NCBI RefSeq assembly: GCF_027889715.1 | Contig: NZ_JAPJZH010000002.1 | Span: 62,001 to 126,000 of the forward strand | DNA length: 64,000 bases | Origin: Allohoeflea poritis | Lineage (GTDB): Bacteria; Pseudomonadota; Alphaproteobacteria; Rhizobiales; Rhizobiaceae | Direction: 5' to 3' | Shown here: positions 52,198 to 61,320 of the stretch, in pieces | How the letters are laid out: every line of letters starts with the position of its first letter | Position numbering within the stretch: position 1 is the first letter of the stretch | The notes under the pieces: generated by a model | Database searches by the model: none | Seen by the model: the letters and a program-made list of their open reading frames with translations, nothing else | Told to the model about the DNA's origin: nothing | Program-made: the position numbers and the translations under genes

Positions 52198-53763
52198 ATG
52201 AAGCGACTGATTTTGGGATCTCTCCTGTTTGCTCTTGCGGGAACGGCGGCCAATGCCGAGACGTTCCGCTGGGCCTCGGTAACCGATCCCCAGACAATGG
52301 ACCCGCATGCTGTCAGTTCCGCACCGGTGCTCGGCTTCCTCAACAATGTCTATGAAGGCCTCGTGCGGCGCGACAAGGATATGCGCATCGAGCCGTCGCT
52401 TGCGGTAAGCTGGGAGCCGATCGGCGATGGCCAAGGCTGGCGCTTCAAGCTTCGCGAGGGCGTCAAATTCCACAACGGATCCGATTTCACCGCTGAGGAC
52501 GTCAAGTTCTCCTACGAGCGCGCCTCGAGCGAGGAGTCGGATGTATCCTCCTGGTTCGCCCCTGTGTCTGAGGTCGTTGTGGTCGACGATTTCACCGTCG
52601 ACATCATGACCAAACAGCCCAACCCGATCTTCCCGGACTCCATCGCCAACTGGATGATCATGGATTCCGGCTGGGCCGCCGACAACGCAACCGAGCGCCC
52701 GGACAAGGAGAACGGCAACCATGCCACGCTCAATGCGAACGGCACCGGCGCATTCATGCTTTCCGAGCGGCAGCCCGGACTGAAGACGGTGCTGGTACCA
52801 TTCGACGGCTGGTGGGGCGATGCGGAACACAATGTGACCCGCGCGGAATTCACACCGATCCAGAACCCAGCGACCGCCGTGGCCGCGCTGCTCTCGGGCG
52901 ACGTGGACATGATCAACCCGGTACCGATCCAGGATGCCGAGCGGCTCAAGGCACGCGATGATCTGAAGGTGCTGCAGGGCATCGAGGCACGCGTCATCAT
53001 GCTCGGTTTCGGACATGAGGCCGACACGCTGAAATATACCGGCGACGCCGGCAAGCCGAACCCGTTCAAGGACCCGCGTGTCCGGGAAGCTGTTGCCAAG
53101 GCGATCAATGTCGATGCCATTCTCGCGACCATCATGCGCGGCAATGCCGAGCCGGCCAGCCAGTTGGTGAGCCCGGCCATGCGCGGCTATTCGACCAGTT
53201 CCGCCGACCGCCCGGCCTATGACGTCGACGGAGCCAAGGCTCTGCTCGCCGAAGCCGGTTACGGCGATGGTTTCTCTTTCGGTCTCAAATGCCCGAACGA
53301 CCGTTATCTCAACGACGAGGCGGTCTGCCAGGCCGTTGTCGGCATGCTCGCGCAGATCGGCATCACGGCCGAGCTGGAGGCCATGCCGGTGCGCAATTAC
53401 TGGCCGGAACTGCGCGCTGACAATTACGACATGTATCTGCTCGGCTGGTCGCCAGGCACGTTCGATGCAGAGCATCCCATCCGCTTCCTGGTCACCACCC
53501 CCAACGCCGAAAAGAAGCTGGGATCGTGGAATTTCGGCGGCTATTCCAATGCGCGGGTCGACGAATTGCTGCCGATGATCCAGTCGGAGATCGATGACAC
53601 GAAGCGTCAGGCTATGCTCGACGAGGTCGCCAGGATACTGCGGGACGACACGGTGTATGTCCCGCTTTATGTGCAGCCGCTGGTATGGGGTGCGCAGGGC
53701 AATATCGACCTGACGCAAAGGCCGGACAATTTCTTCATCCTGCGCTGGGTGAACGTGAACTGA
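52198..53763 (+). CDS. ABC transporter substrate-binding protein, peptide/opine type (SBP_bac_5)
   Basis: A 521-residue periplasmic binding protein. Signal peptide MKRLILGSLLFALAGTAANA, then FRWASVTDPQTMDPHAVSSA, the family signature FKLREGVKFHNGSDFTAEDV, and the later WSPGTFDAEHPIRFL and FGGYSNARVDELLPMI. AAAAGGA lies 7 bases before the ATG at 52198. It follows the GS-like gene after 241 bases, which may hold its own promoter. The ligand could be an oligopeptide, opine or modified amino acid. Two permease genes follow within 9 and -4 bases. Confidence 0.9.
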   Translation: MKRLILGSLLFALAGTAANAETFRWASVTDPQTMDPHAVSSAPVLGFLNNVYEGLVRRDKDMRIEPSLAVSWEPIGDGQGWRFKLREGVKFHNGSDFTAEDVKFSYERASSEESDVSSWFAPVSEVVVVDDFTVDIMTKQPNPIFPDSIANWMIMDSGWAADNATERPDKENGNHATLNANGTGAFMLSERQPGLKTVLVPFDGWWGDAEHNVTRAEFTPIQNPATAVAALLSGDVDMINPVPIQDAERLKARDDLKVLQGIEARVIMLGFGHEADTLKYTGDAGKPNPFKDPRVREAVAKAINVDAILATIMRGNAEPASQLVSPAMRGYSTSSADRPAYDVDGAKALLAEAGYGDGFSFGLKCPNDRYLNDEAVCQAVVGMLAQIGITAELEAMPVRNYWPELRADNYDMYLLGWSPGTFDAEHPIRFLVTTPNAEKKLGSWNFGGYSNARVDELLPMIQSEIDDTKRQAMLDEVARILRDDTVYVPLYVQPLVWGAQGNIDLTQRPDNFFILRWVNVN

Positions 53764-53772
53764 CCGGGCATC

Positions 53773-54759
53773 ATGCTCGCCTATACCGTCAAGCGCCTGT
53801 TCCAGGCCGTCGTCGTATTGCTCGTCGTCGGCCTGGTCGCGTTTTCCATGTTTCGTTTCATCGGCGATCCCATCGACAACATGCTGGGCCAGGAAGCGAC
53901 GCAGGAAGACATCACGCGTCTGCGCACGCAACTTGGCCTCGACCAGCCCTTTCCGGTCCAGTACGTTAAATTCATCGGCAACAGCCTGCGCGGCGACTTC
54001 GGCGTCAGCTACCGCCAGGGCCGGCCCGTGGCCGAAATCATCGCCGAACGCGCCCCGGCGACGCTCGAACTGGCCGCCGTATCCGGCCTTTTCGCCATCA
54101 GCATCGGCATCGCCCTGGGCGTCTTTACCGCCATCAGGCGCAAGGGTCTGGGGGCGAACATCGTCATGGCCCTGTCGCTCATCGGTGTTTCGCTGCCGAC
54201 ATTCCTCATCGGCATACTCCTGATTTACATATTCTCGGTGGAACTCGGCTGGCTGCCGAGCTTCGGCCGCGGAGAGACGGTTAAGGTCGGCGACTGGACC
54301 ACCGGTTTCCTCACCGAGTCCGGCCTCAAGGCGCTGATCCTGCCGGCCATTACGCTGGGCCTTTACCAGATGACCCTGATCATGCGTCTCGTCCGCTCCG
54401 AGATGCTGGAAGTGCTGCGTCAGGATTACATCCGCTTCGCCCGCGCCCGCGGCCTGTCGGACAAGGTGGTCCATTTCCGCCATGCGCTGAAGAACACGCT
54501 GGTGCCGGTCATCACCGTCACCGGCCTGCAGCTGGGTTCGATCATCGCCTTTGCGATCATCACCGAGACGGTGTTCCAGTGGCCGGGCATCGGGCTTCTC
54601 TTCATCAACGCCATACAATTCGTCGATATTCCCGTCATGGCGGCCTATCTGCTTTTGATCTCCGTCATGTTCGTCGCCATCAACTTCGTCGTCGACCTGC
54701 TATATTTCGCGGTCGATCCACGTCTGCGCGACGATGCCGTTACGGCAGGTGGATCATGA
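53773..54759 (+). CDS. ABC transporter permease, DppB type
   Basis: A 328-residue membrane protein with six hydrophobic segments: an N-terminal helix (LFQAVVVLLVVGLVAFSMFR), the GLDQPFPVQYVKFI loop, GVSLPTFLIGILLIYIFSVE, and the EAA loop LRQDYIRFARARGLSDKVVH. GSIIAFAIITETVFQWPGIG is a DppB hallmark. Its stop overlaps the next permease ATG (ATGA). Confidence 0.92.
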   Translation: MLAYTVKRLFQAVVVLLVVGLVAFSMFRFIGDPIDNMLGQEATQEDITRLRTQLGLDQPFPVQYVKFIGNSLRGDFGVSYRQGRPVAEIIAERAPATLELAAVSGLFAISIGIALGVFTAIRRKGLGANIVMALSLIGVSLPTFLIGILLIYIFSVELGWLPSFGRGETVKVGDWTTGFLTESGLKALILPAITLGLYQMTLIMRLVRSEMLEVLRQDYIRFARARGLSDKVVHFRHALKNTLVPVITVTGLQLGSIIAFAIITETVFQWPGIGLLFINAIQFVDIPVMAAYLLLISVMFVAINFVVDLLYFAVDPRLRDDAVTAGGS

Positions 54760-55670
54760 CCGCGCTGTCCGCCGCATGGCAGTCGGATTTCATGTGGTCG
54801 TTCCGCCGCTCACCGCTTGCGATGATCTCTTTCCTGGTCGTCGTGCTGCTGATTTTCGGCGCGCTCTTCGCGCCGCTGGTCGCACCTCACAATCCCTATG
54901 ATCCCGCGACGTTGAACCTGCTCAACGGCTTCACGCCGCCCATGCAGCCCAGCGCGATGACCGGCCAGACCTTCCTGCTTGGCACGGATGGTCAGGGGCG
55001 CGACATGTTCTCGACAATCCTCTACGGCATGCGTGTATCCCTCTTCGTCGGCTTCATGGCGGTGCTTTTTGCCATGGTCCTGGGCGTCAGCCTGGGTCTG
55101 ATTGCCGGTTATGTCGGCGGCTGGATCGAATCCGTCATCATGCGGATCGCGGACGTCCAGCTAACCTTCCCCGCCATTCTTGTCGCGATGCTGATTTTCG
55201 GCATTGCAAAGGGCTTCACGCCGGTGCATCTGCGCGACCAGATGGCGATCTGGGTGCTCATTCTGGCGATCGGCCTGTCCGACTGGGTCCAGTTTGCAAG
55301 GGTCGTGCGCGGCGCGACGCTGGTCGAGAAGAACAAGGAATATGTCCAGGCGGCGCGGCTCATCGGTCGCCGGCGAAGCGCCATCATGATGCGTCACATT
55401 CTGCCCAACGTCCTCGGCCCGGTGCTGGTCATCGCGACGATCAGCCTGGCGCTGGCGATCATAGCCGAGGCGACGCTGTCTTTTCTGGGTGTCGGCGCGC
55501 CCCCGACCCAGCCCTCGCTCGGCACGCTCATACGCATCGGCCAGGGTTTTCTGTTCTCCGGCGAATGGTGGATCCTGCTTTTTCCGGGCATCACGCTTCT
55601 GGCCCTGGCGCTCTCGGTCAATCTTCTTGGTGACTGGCTGCGCGATGCGCTCAATCCGCGGCTCAAATAG
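54756..55670 (+). CDS. ABC transporter permease, DppC type
   Basis: A 304-residue partner permease. The N-terminal SPLAMISFLVVVLLIFGALF, the DppC segment LLGTDGQGRDMFSTILYGMR, and the EAA loop NKEYVQAARLIGRRRSAIMM with ILPNVLGPV are visible. The start ATG at 54756 overlaps dppB's stop; the frame opens further upstream inside dppB but is rejected. No ATPase gene follows. UDP-glucose dehydrogenase comes next, so the ATPases must be elsewhere or shared. Confidence 0.92.
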   Translation: MTALSAAWQSDFMWSFRRSPLAMISFLVVVLLIFGALFAPLVAPHNPYDPATLNLLNGFTPPMQPSAMTGQTFLLGTDGQGRDMFSTILYGMRVSLFVGFMAVLFAMVLGVSLGLIAGYVGGWIESVIMRIADVQLTFPAILVAMLIFGIAKGFTPVHLRDQMAIWVLILAIGLSDWVQFARVVRGATLVEKNKEYVQAARLIGRRRSAIMMRHILPNVLGPVLVIATISLALAIIAEATLSFLGVGAPPTQPSLGTLIRIGQGFLFSGEWWILLFPGITLLALALSVNLLGDWLRDALNPRLK

Positions 55671-55751
55671 CGGCGGAAAACTGTCTGATCGTTTGATGTT
55701 GCAATGCGGCAATGCTAGCATCGGACAGGACTATCAAGCGAAAGAACCAGC

Positions 55752-57104
55752 ATGCATATTGCGATGATTGGCGCAGGTTACGTCGGGCTTGTATCGGCCA
55801 CCTGCTTTGCTGATTTCGGACATGACGTCGTTTGTGTCGACAAGGATCCGAACCGGCTCAATACACTGCGCGGCGGCAAGATTCCCATATATGAGCCCGG
55901 CCTCGAAGAGCTTGTGAAGTCGAATGCGGAAGCAGGCCGCCTGCACTTCAGCGACGATGTCGGTTCCGCAACAGGTCGCGCCGATATTGTGTTCCTTGCA
56001 GTCGGAACGCCCTCCCGGCACGGCGACGGCTATGCTGACCTGACCTTTGTTTACGAGGCAGCCAGGGAAATAGCCCCTCACCTGTCCGACTTTACCGTTG
56101 TTGTGACAAAATCCACCGTTCCGGTGGGAACCGGCGACGAAGTGGAACGGATCATCAGGGACGTCAATCCGGCCGCACAGTGCGCAGTCGTCTCAAATCC
56201 CGAGTTCCTGCGGGAAGGCTCGGCCATCGAGGACTTCAAGAAACCGGACCGCATCATCATAGGAACCGATGATCAACGCGCGCAGTCGATCATGGAAGAG
56301 GTCTACGGGCCGCTATGCGCCAATGAAGCACCGATCCTGTTCACGGGACGGCGCACCGCCGAACTGACGAAATATGCAAGCAACGCATTTCTGGCGATGA
56401 AGATCACCTTCATCAACGAGATGGCCGATCTGTGCGAAAGGGTCGGCGCCGATGTTCTCTCCGTTGCGCGCGGCATGGGTATGGATGCGCGCATAGGCGA
56501 CCGCTTTCTGCAGGCGGGTCCCGGCTATGGCGGCTCCTGCTTTCCGAAAGACTCCACGGCACTGACCAATATGGCCCAGGACAGCGACAGTCCGCTGCGG
56601 CTTGTCGAGACCACGGTCGCGATCAATGACCAGCGCCGCCGCGCCATGGCCCGCAAGGTCATCCGCGCCTGTGGCGGGCGGGTCCGCGGCCGCAGGATCG
56701 GCATTCTCGGCCTGACGTTCAAGCCGGACACGGACGATATGCGCGAGGCGCCGTCCATCCCGATTATCCGGACACTGCTGGACGCGGGCGCCATTATCCG
56801 CGCCTATGACCCGGCCGCTGTCGCCGGCGCAAACAACACGCTGCGTGAAATTGAAATCTGCCCTGACCCCTATGCTGCCGCCGAGGGCGCGGCCGCGCTT
56901 GCAGTCATCACGGATTGGGATGAATTCAGCTCACTCGACCTTGATCGCCTGCGCCGGCAGATGGATCCGGCTTCGACCGTGCTGGTTGATCTGCGGAATA
57001 TGTTCGACCCGGCACGGATCACCGGAGCCGGCTTCGTCTACGAAGCCGTCGGACGGGGCGATCTCATCGGCACCGGAGCGACAGTCAAACACGCCGCCGA
57101 ATAG
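55752..57104 (+). CDS. UDP-glucose 6-dehydrogenase
   Basis: A 450-residue enzyme of the UDP-glucose/GDP-mannose dehydrogenase family, which makes UDP-glucuronate for surface polysaccharide in two NAD-linked oxidations. NAD motif IAMIGAGYVGLVSATCFAD at the N-terminus; catalytic Cys263 in GPGYGGSCFPKD; ELTKYASNAFLAMKITFINE and GLTFKPDTDDMREAPS follow. Length and motifs fit rhizobial RkpK-type UGDH. It has an 81-base gap from the ABC genes and no polysaccharide genes nearby. Confidence 0.9.
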   Translation: MHIAMIGAGYVGLVSATCFADFGHDVVCVDKDPNRLNTLRGGKIPIYEPGLEELVKSNAEAGRLHFSDDVGSATGRADIVFLAVGTPSRHGDGYADLTFVYEAAREIAPHLSDFTVVVTKSTVPVGTGDEVERIIRDVNPAAQCAVVSNPEFLREGSAIEDFKKPDRIIIGTDDQRAQSIMEEVYGPLCANEAPILFTGRRTAELTKYASNAFLAMKITFINEMADLCERVGADVLSVARGMGMDARIGDRFLQAGPGYGGSCFPKDSTALTNMAQDSDSPLRLVETTVAINDQRRRAMARKVIRACGGRVRGRRIGILGLTFKPDTDDMREAPSIPIIRTLLDAGAIIRAYDPAAVAGANNTLREIEICPDPYAAAEGAAALAVITDWDEFSSLDLDRLRRQMDPASTVLVDLRNMFDPARITGAGFVYEAVGRGDLIGTGATVKHAAE

Positions 57105-57119
57105 CGGCTCCCACGCCAT

Positions 57120-57788
57120 TCATTTCATGAACGTTGCGATCTCGTCGACACTCGCCCTGTCGGTGCGCAGCCCGTTGATCGGAGCGGCCTCGTCCATGTA
57201 GCCGAGGCCCAATCCGCAAAAGAGCATCCAGTCATCGGGCGGATTGAGATGGCCGGCAACCGTCTCATGCCACTGCACCCAGGCCTCCTGCGGGCAGGTA
57301 TGAAGCCCGTATTCCCGCGCCAGCAGCATGATGCTCTGCAGAAAAATACCGGTATCGGCCCATTGCGGCGCACCCATGGTGCGGTCGAGATAGACGAACA
57401 TGCCGACCGGTGCGCCGAAAAACCGGAAATTGCGCTGGAATTGTGCGATCCGGCCCTTCTTGTCCTCGCGCGTCACCCCGATGGTCGCATACATGTCCTC
57501 ACCGCATTTGAAGCGCCGTGCCTCATAGGGATCCTTCAGATTTTCCGGGTACACCCGGTACTGAGGCGTTTGCCCGCGTGGCATTTCGACCATTGTTTCC
57601 TGAATGTCGTTCAGCAGGCCACTCAAGGCGCGACCGGTCAGGACAAAGACGTGCCAGGGCTGAAGGTTTCCGCCGGAAGGCGCGTAACGCGCCTTGTCGA
57701 TGATGGCACGCACCGTTTCTTCCGGCACCGCATCGGGACGAAAGGCGCGGCAGGTGATGCGGGTGGCAAGGGCATCCGATACGTTCAT
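57120..57788 (-). CDS. Nitroreductase-family FMN oxidoreductase
   Basis: A 222-residue flavoprotein. ATRITCRAFRPDAVPEETVR, then APSGGNLQPWHVFVLTG (FMN contact) and WADTGIFLQSIMLLAREYGL, then CGLGLGYMDEAAPINGLRTD are standard nitroreductase features. It could reduce nitroaromatics, quinones or enones with NAD(P)H. It is convergent with the UGDH gene (15 bases) and divergent from the ABC-exporter-like gene. Confidence 0.88.
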   Translation of the reverse strand: MNVSDALATRITCRAFRPDAVPEETVRAIIDKARYAPSGGNLQPWHVFVLTGRALSGLLNDIQETMVEMPRGQTPQYRVYPENLKDPYEARRFKCGEDMYATIGVTREDKKGRIAQFQRNFRFFGAPVGMFVYLDRTMGAPQWADTGIFLQSIMLLAREYGLHTCPQEAWVQWHETVAGHLNPPDDWMLFCGLGLGYMDEAAPINGLRTDRASVDEIATFMK

Positions 57789-58082
57789 GCAGATTTACCT
57801 GACGGTTGGGATGAATAGCTCATGGCGACCTCCGTAGACGGGATGTGTCGGGTTCGAGTTTCCAGGCAACGGGATCTTTTGAACAAAACAGGCTCCGATT
57901 GACAGCGAATTTTTCCACCGGAAACAGCTTCGCAGAGCTATGTGGATGGAGACAAGGTTCGATAGATGCTTGATCTTGACTTGACACAATTGGACCGTCC
58001 ATGAACTGTCTAGGGCGAATTCGTTTGTTGGCATACCAGTTGGGCTGACCGGGACGGATCCGCCACGCAACCGAGGAAAACC
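57789..58082. other. Divergent intergenic region, no gene recognised
   Basis: 294 bases between the nitroreductase start and the TTG of the ABC-exporter-like gene. TTGACTTGACACAATTGGAC (57976-57995) offers -35-like hexamers on the plus strand, and AT content rises here, so promoters are likely. A 107-codon reading frame on the minus strand lacks a ribosome site or protein-like composition and is not called. Confidence 0.45.
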
Positions 58083-60797
58083 TTGCAGCGCAATCTCCTG
58101 AAATACATCTGGACGCATTCGAGAAACCAGCAGATCTGGATATTCGTGGTCGTGGTAGTCTCCATGCCGGTCTATTTCCAGATGCTGCAGCTTCCGAAGC
58201 TGATCGTCAATGGACCGATCCAGGGTGACGGATTCGACTCACCAGGCGCCACGCAAAGCTTCCTGACGATCGATCTGCCGTTTTCGGAAACGTTGTTCGG
58301 CCGGACAGTCAACCTGTTCTCCGGCGTACAGTTCGACCGCCAGCAGATGCTGATTGCCCTTTGTTTCAGCTTTCTGTTTGCCGTGGCGCTCAACGGCTGG
58401 TTCAAGCTCTACATCAATACCTACAAGGGCAAGCTTGGCGAGAAACTCCTGCGCCGGCTGCGCTACGAGTTGTTCGACCGGGTGCTTCGCTACCCGATAG
58501 CCAAGGCGCGCCGCGTCAAACCGGCGGAGATAACAAGCGTTATCAAGGACGAGATCGAGCCGCTCGGCCAGTTTTTTGGCGACGCTTTTTCCTCACCCGT
58601 GTTCCTCGGCGCCCAGGCCCTTACCGGACTGACCTTCCTGTTCCTGCAGAATACGATGTTCGGCATCATCACCCTGGCGATTGTGCTTTTCCAGGCCTGG
58701 ATTATCCCGCTGCTCCGCCGGCGCCTGCTTGAACTCGGCCGTCAGCGGCAGCAAACCGCACGCAAGCTGTCTGGGCGGATCGGCGAATATGTGCAGGGCA
58801 TGGACGATGTCCATCTGCACGCCATGTCAAACCGTGCGCGCGAGAATATCTGGCAGATGCTGCGGCGCATCGTGGTCATCCGTTTCGAACTCTACCAGCG
58901 CAAGTTCCAGGTCAAGTTCCTGAACAACTTTCTCATTCAGGTGCTGGCGTTCATCTTCTATCTTCTTGGCGGCTATCTCGTAATAACGGGTCGCATGGAT
59001 CTGGGCGCGCTGGTCGCCTCTATTGCCGCATACAAGGATCTTCCGGCGCCGATCAAGGGGATCATCGACTGGGACCAGCAGCGCCTGCTCAACCAGATCC
59101 GCTACGAACAGGCGGTCGAGGATTTCGCCAACACCCATATCATGCCGGGCGCAAGGCAGGAGGCGAGCGAAACGCCGGTGGAACCGATCAAGGACGGTTT
59201 CTCGTTCGATCATGTCACGGTGCTCGACGCCGCCGAGCAACCCGTCATTCAGGATGTGTCCGGAGCGATCTCACGAAACGAAGCTGTTGCGATCGTCGGC
59301 AACGCCGATTCAGGCGCCGAGCACCTCGCGGAGATGCTTGCACGCCTGCTTGTCATCGGTTCGGGCCGGATCGCGCTGGACGGGCAGGATCTGGAACGGG
59401 TGCCCGAGAGGCTGAGCGGGCAGCGGATCGGATACGCGGACAGCAACATATTCTTTGCCGGCGGCAGCATTCGCACCACTCTTGCCGAAACGCTTCCCTA
59501 CACAGAAGGCTCGCCGCCCATCATCGATGAGGACAGCAAGAACACCGAATTCCGTGTCTACGAGAACGAACCGATACCGGCAAAGGCCGGCGTGCTGGAA
59601 GATGAGAGCTTCGGCCGGGAGATCAACGCGGAGTGGCCGCAGGGCGACACATCGGAACATTTGCTGTCGATCATGCACCGCGTCGATCTCTACGACGATG
59701 TCCTGGAATACGGCCTGTTGCGCCGGCTGGGCGATGATGCGGACGACGATATCAAGAACGGCATCATGGAAGCGCGACGCAGCTTTGCCAGCGATCAGTC
59801 CGGTGCGCAGATGAAGGGTGCGGTGGAATTCTTCGACCCCGCAAAATACAGCCAGGAACTGACCATCGGCGAAAACCTGATCTTCGGCACGCCCGTCGAT
59901 CAGGCGTTCAGCCCGGAGAACCTGCCTTCGAACAATTCGGTTCGCGGGCTGCTCGATCAGGCCGGCCTGTTGTCGGAACTGTTCGACATCGGGGTGGAGA
60001 TTGCGCGAAACAACATCGAACTGTTCGGCGACCTTGCCGAGGACAGCACATTGCTTCAGCGATCCGGCGGCCCCTCGCCCGAACGTCTCCAGGAAATGCG
60101 GATTGCGCTGGAGAAGCTTGACGGCAAGACCAGCAAGAGCGCGGACGAAGCGGATCGCGACACGATGCTCGCCCTTGCGTTCGAGTATTGCGAAGCGCAG
60201 ACCCGCTTCGGCCTGGTCGACGACGCGATGCAGTCCAAGCTGCTGACCGCGCGCGACAGCCTGCGTACCATGCTGGAGAAGGAGCACAGCGGCGCCGTCG
60301 CATTCCTTGACCCGGAAAGCTTCAACCCCGCGCTGAGCGTGCTCGACAACATCCTGTTCGGGCGGATCGACGCGCGGCGCATCGGCGCACGCGAGCGCGT
60401 CCTAAAAGCGATCAAGACGCTGCTTGAAACCAGCGGCGTTTCGGACACGGTGTTCCATATCGGCCTGTCCTACGATGTCGGCAATGGCGGCCGCAATCTG
60501 TCGACGAACCAGGCCCAGAAGCTGAAAATCGTGCGGGCATTGTTGAAGAAACCCGATATTGTTATCCTCAACCGTGCGCTCTCGGCCCTGGAATCCGGCG
60601 AGCGGATGAAAATCATCCATGAAGTCGTGCGAATGGGCGCCGAGAACGGGCAGCGTCATATGGGCGTGATCTGTGTCCCGCTCGATAATGGCGGATGGAA
60701 GGATTTCGACCGCATCCTGCTCATGGAGCACGGACGTATCGTATCGGAGGGATCGCCGGAGAAGGTTTCCGAGCGGCTTGAAGCGATGGCCAAATAA
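58083..60797 (+). CDS. ABC-exporter-like membrane protein with degenerate, insert-bearing nucleotide-binding domain
   Basis: A 904-residue protein. The first ~330 residues resemble an ABC-exporter membrane domain: FVVVVVSMPVYFQMLQL, LIALCFSFLFAVALNGWFKL, then ELFDRVLRYPIAKARR and FLIQVLAFIFYLLGGYLVIT. A nucleotide-binding-like domain follows (FSFDHVTVLDAAEQPVIQDV) but key motifs are lost. The Walker A place reads GNADSGAEHL (no Lys), the signature place is LSTNQAQKL, and Walker B reads IVILNRALSAL (no Asp-Glu). About 200 residues are inserted before the signature, with two related segments, FFDPAKYSQELTIGENLIFG and FLDPESFNPALSVLDNILFG. The start is a TTG at 58083. A cyclic-nucleotide-binding protein gene follows after 44 bases. 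ATP hydrolysis seems unlikely; a scaffold or sensor role is inference. Confidence 0.8.
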   Translation: MQRNLLKYIWTHSRNQQIWIFVVVVVSMPVYFQMLQLPKLIVNGPIQGDGFDSPGATQSFLTIDLPFSETLFGRTVNLFSGVQFDRQQMLIALCFSFLFAVALNGWFKLYINTYKGKLGEKLLRRLRYELFDRVLRYPIAKARRVKPAEITSVIKDEIEPLGQFFGDAFSSPVFLGAQALTGLTFLFLQNTMFGIITLAIVLFQAWIIPLLRRRLLELGRQRQQTARKLSGRIGEYVQGMDDVHLHAMSNRARENIWQMLRRIVVIRFELYQRKFQVKFLNNFLIQVLAFIFYLLGGYLVITGRMDLGALVASIAAYKDLPAPIKGIIDWDQQRLLNQIRYEQAVEDFANTHIMPGARQEASETPVEPIKDGFSFDHVTVLDAAEQPVIQDVSGAISRNEAVAIVGNADSGAEHLAEMLARLLVIGSGRIALDGQDLERVPERLSGQRIGYADSNIFFAGGSIRTTLAETLPYTEGSPPIIDEDSKNTEFRVYENEPIPAKAGVLEDESFGREINAEWPQGDTSEHLLSIMHRVDLYDDVLEYGLLRRLGDDADDDIKNGIMEARRSFASDQSGAQMKGAVEFFDPAKYSQELTIGENLIFGTPVDQAFSPENLPSNNSVRGLLDQAGLLSELFDIGVEIARNNIELFGDLAEDSTLLQRSGGPSPERLQEMRIALEKLDGKTSKSADEADRDTMLALAFEYCEAQTRFGLVDDAMQSKLLTARDSLRTMLEKEHSGAVAFLDPESFNPALSVLDNILFGRIDARRIGARERVLKAIKTLLETSGVSDTVFHIGLSYDVGNGGRNLSTNQAQKLKIVRALLKKPDIVILNRALSALESGERMKIIHEVVRMGAENGQRHMGVICVPLDNGGWKDFDRILLMEHGRIVSEGSPEKVSERLEAMAK

Positions 60798-60841
60798 GAC
60801 CGGCCTGGGCTCGAAGGCAGGGAGTGAACGGGAGTTTGTAG

Positions 60842-61303
60842 ATGAGCACGCTGAATGATGATGTCGCAATGCTGCGAAAGGTGCCGCTGTTCGAGAGCGT
60901 GGATCCCAGCAAGCTCAAGCTGATCGCCTATACGTCGACACAGCTGGTGTTCGACGACGGCGAAGAGGTGTTCTCGCAGGGCTCCAACGGAACATCCGCC
61001 TATCTGATCGCCAATGGCGAGGCCGATATTCTGTCCGACAGCGGCGACAAGCAGGTTGTTGTGGCGACCCTCGGCACAAATGCCCTTTTCGGTGAGATAT
61101 CGGCATTCTGCGACGTGCCGCGCACGGCCTCGGTACGCGCCCATGGTCCGCTCACCCTGCTGGAGCTCAAGCGTGAGAACCTGATGGAGCTGATCGGCGA
61201 GTTTCCCGATGTGGCTGTTGAGGTCATCCGCGAACTGGCCAGGCGGCTTGCGCACACGACCTCCGATCTTGCCCATGTCCTGGACAAGCAGAATTCCGGC
61301 TGA
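60842..61303 (+). CDS. Stand-alone cyclic-nucleotide-binding domain protein
   Basis: A 153-residue protein consisting only of a cNMP (CAP_ED) domain: FDDGEEVFSQGSNGTSAYLI, ANGEADILSDSGDKQV and the phosphate-binding cassette ALFGEISAFCDVPRTASVRA, with Glu and Arg in place to hold cAMP or cGMP. The C-terminal helix VIRELARRLAHTTSDLAHVL has no HTH, so it is not a transcription factor. It is encoded 44 bases after the degenerate ABC protein and is probably its partner. Confidence 0.87.
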   Translation: MSTLNDDVAMLRKVPLFESVDPSKLKLIAYTSTQLVFDDGEEVFSQGSNGTSAYLIANGEADILSDSGDKQVVVATLGTNALFGEISAFCDVPRTASVRAHGPLTLLELKRENLMELIGEFPDVAVEVIRELARRLAHTTSDLAHVLDKQNSG

Positions 61304-61320
61304 CGGTTTGCCTCAAACCG
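61304..61320. terminator. Hairpin between convergent genes
   Basis: CGGTTTG (61304-61310) pairs exactly with CAAACCG (61314-61320) around CCT. It overlaps the stop codon of the minus-strand DUF3307-like gene and follows the stop of the cNMP gene; it could end both transcripts. There is no T-tract. Confidence 0.4.

Noticed and set aside
57795-58118. 107-residue minus-strand frame upstream of the ABC-exporter-like gene
   Set aside because: No ribosome site, no family features, and it overlaps the promoter region and start of the real gene.
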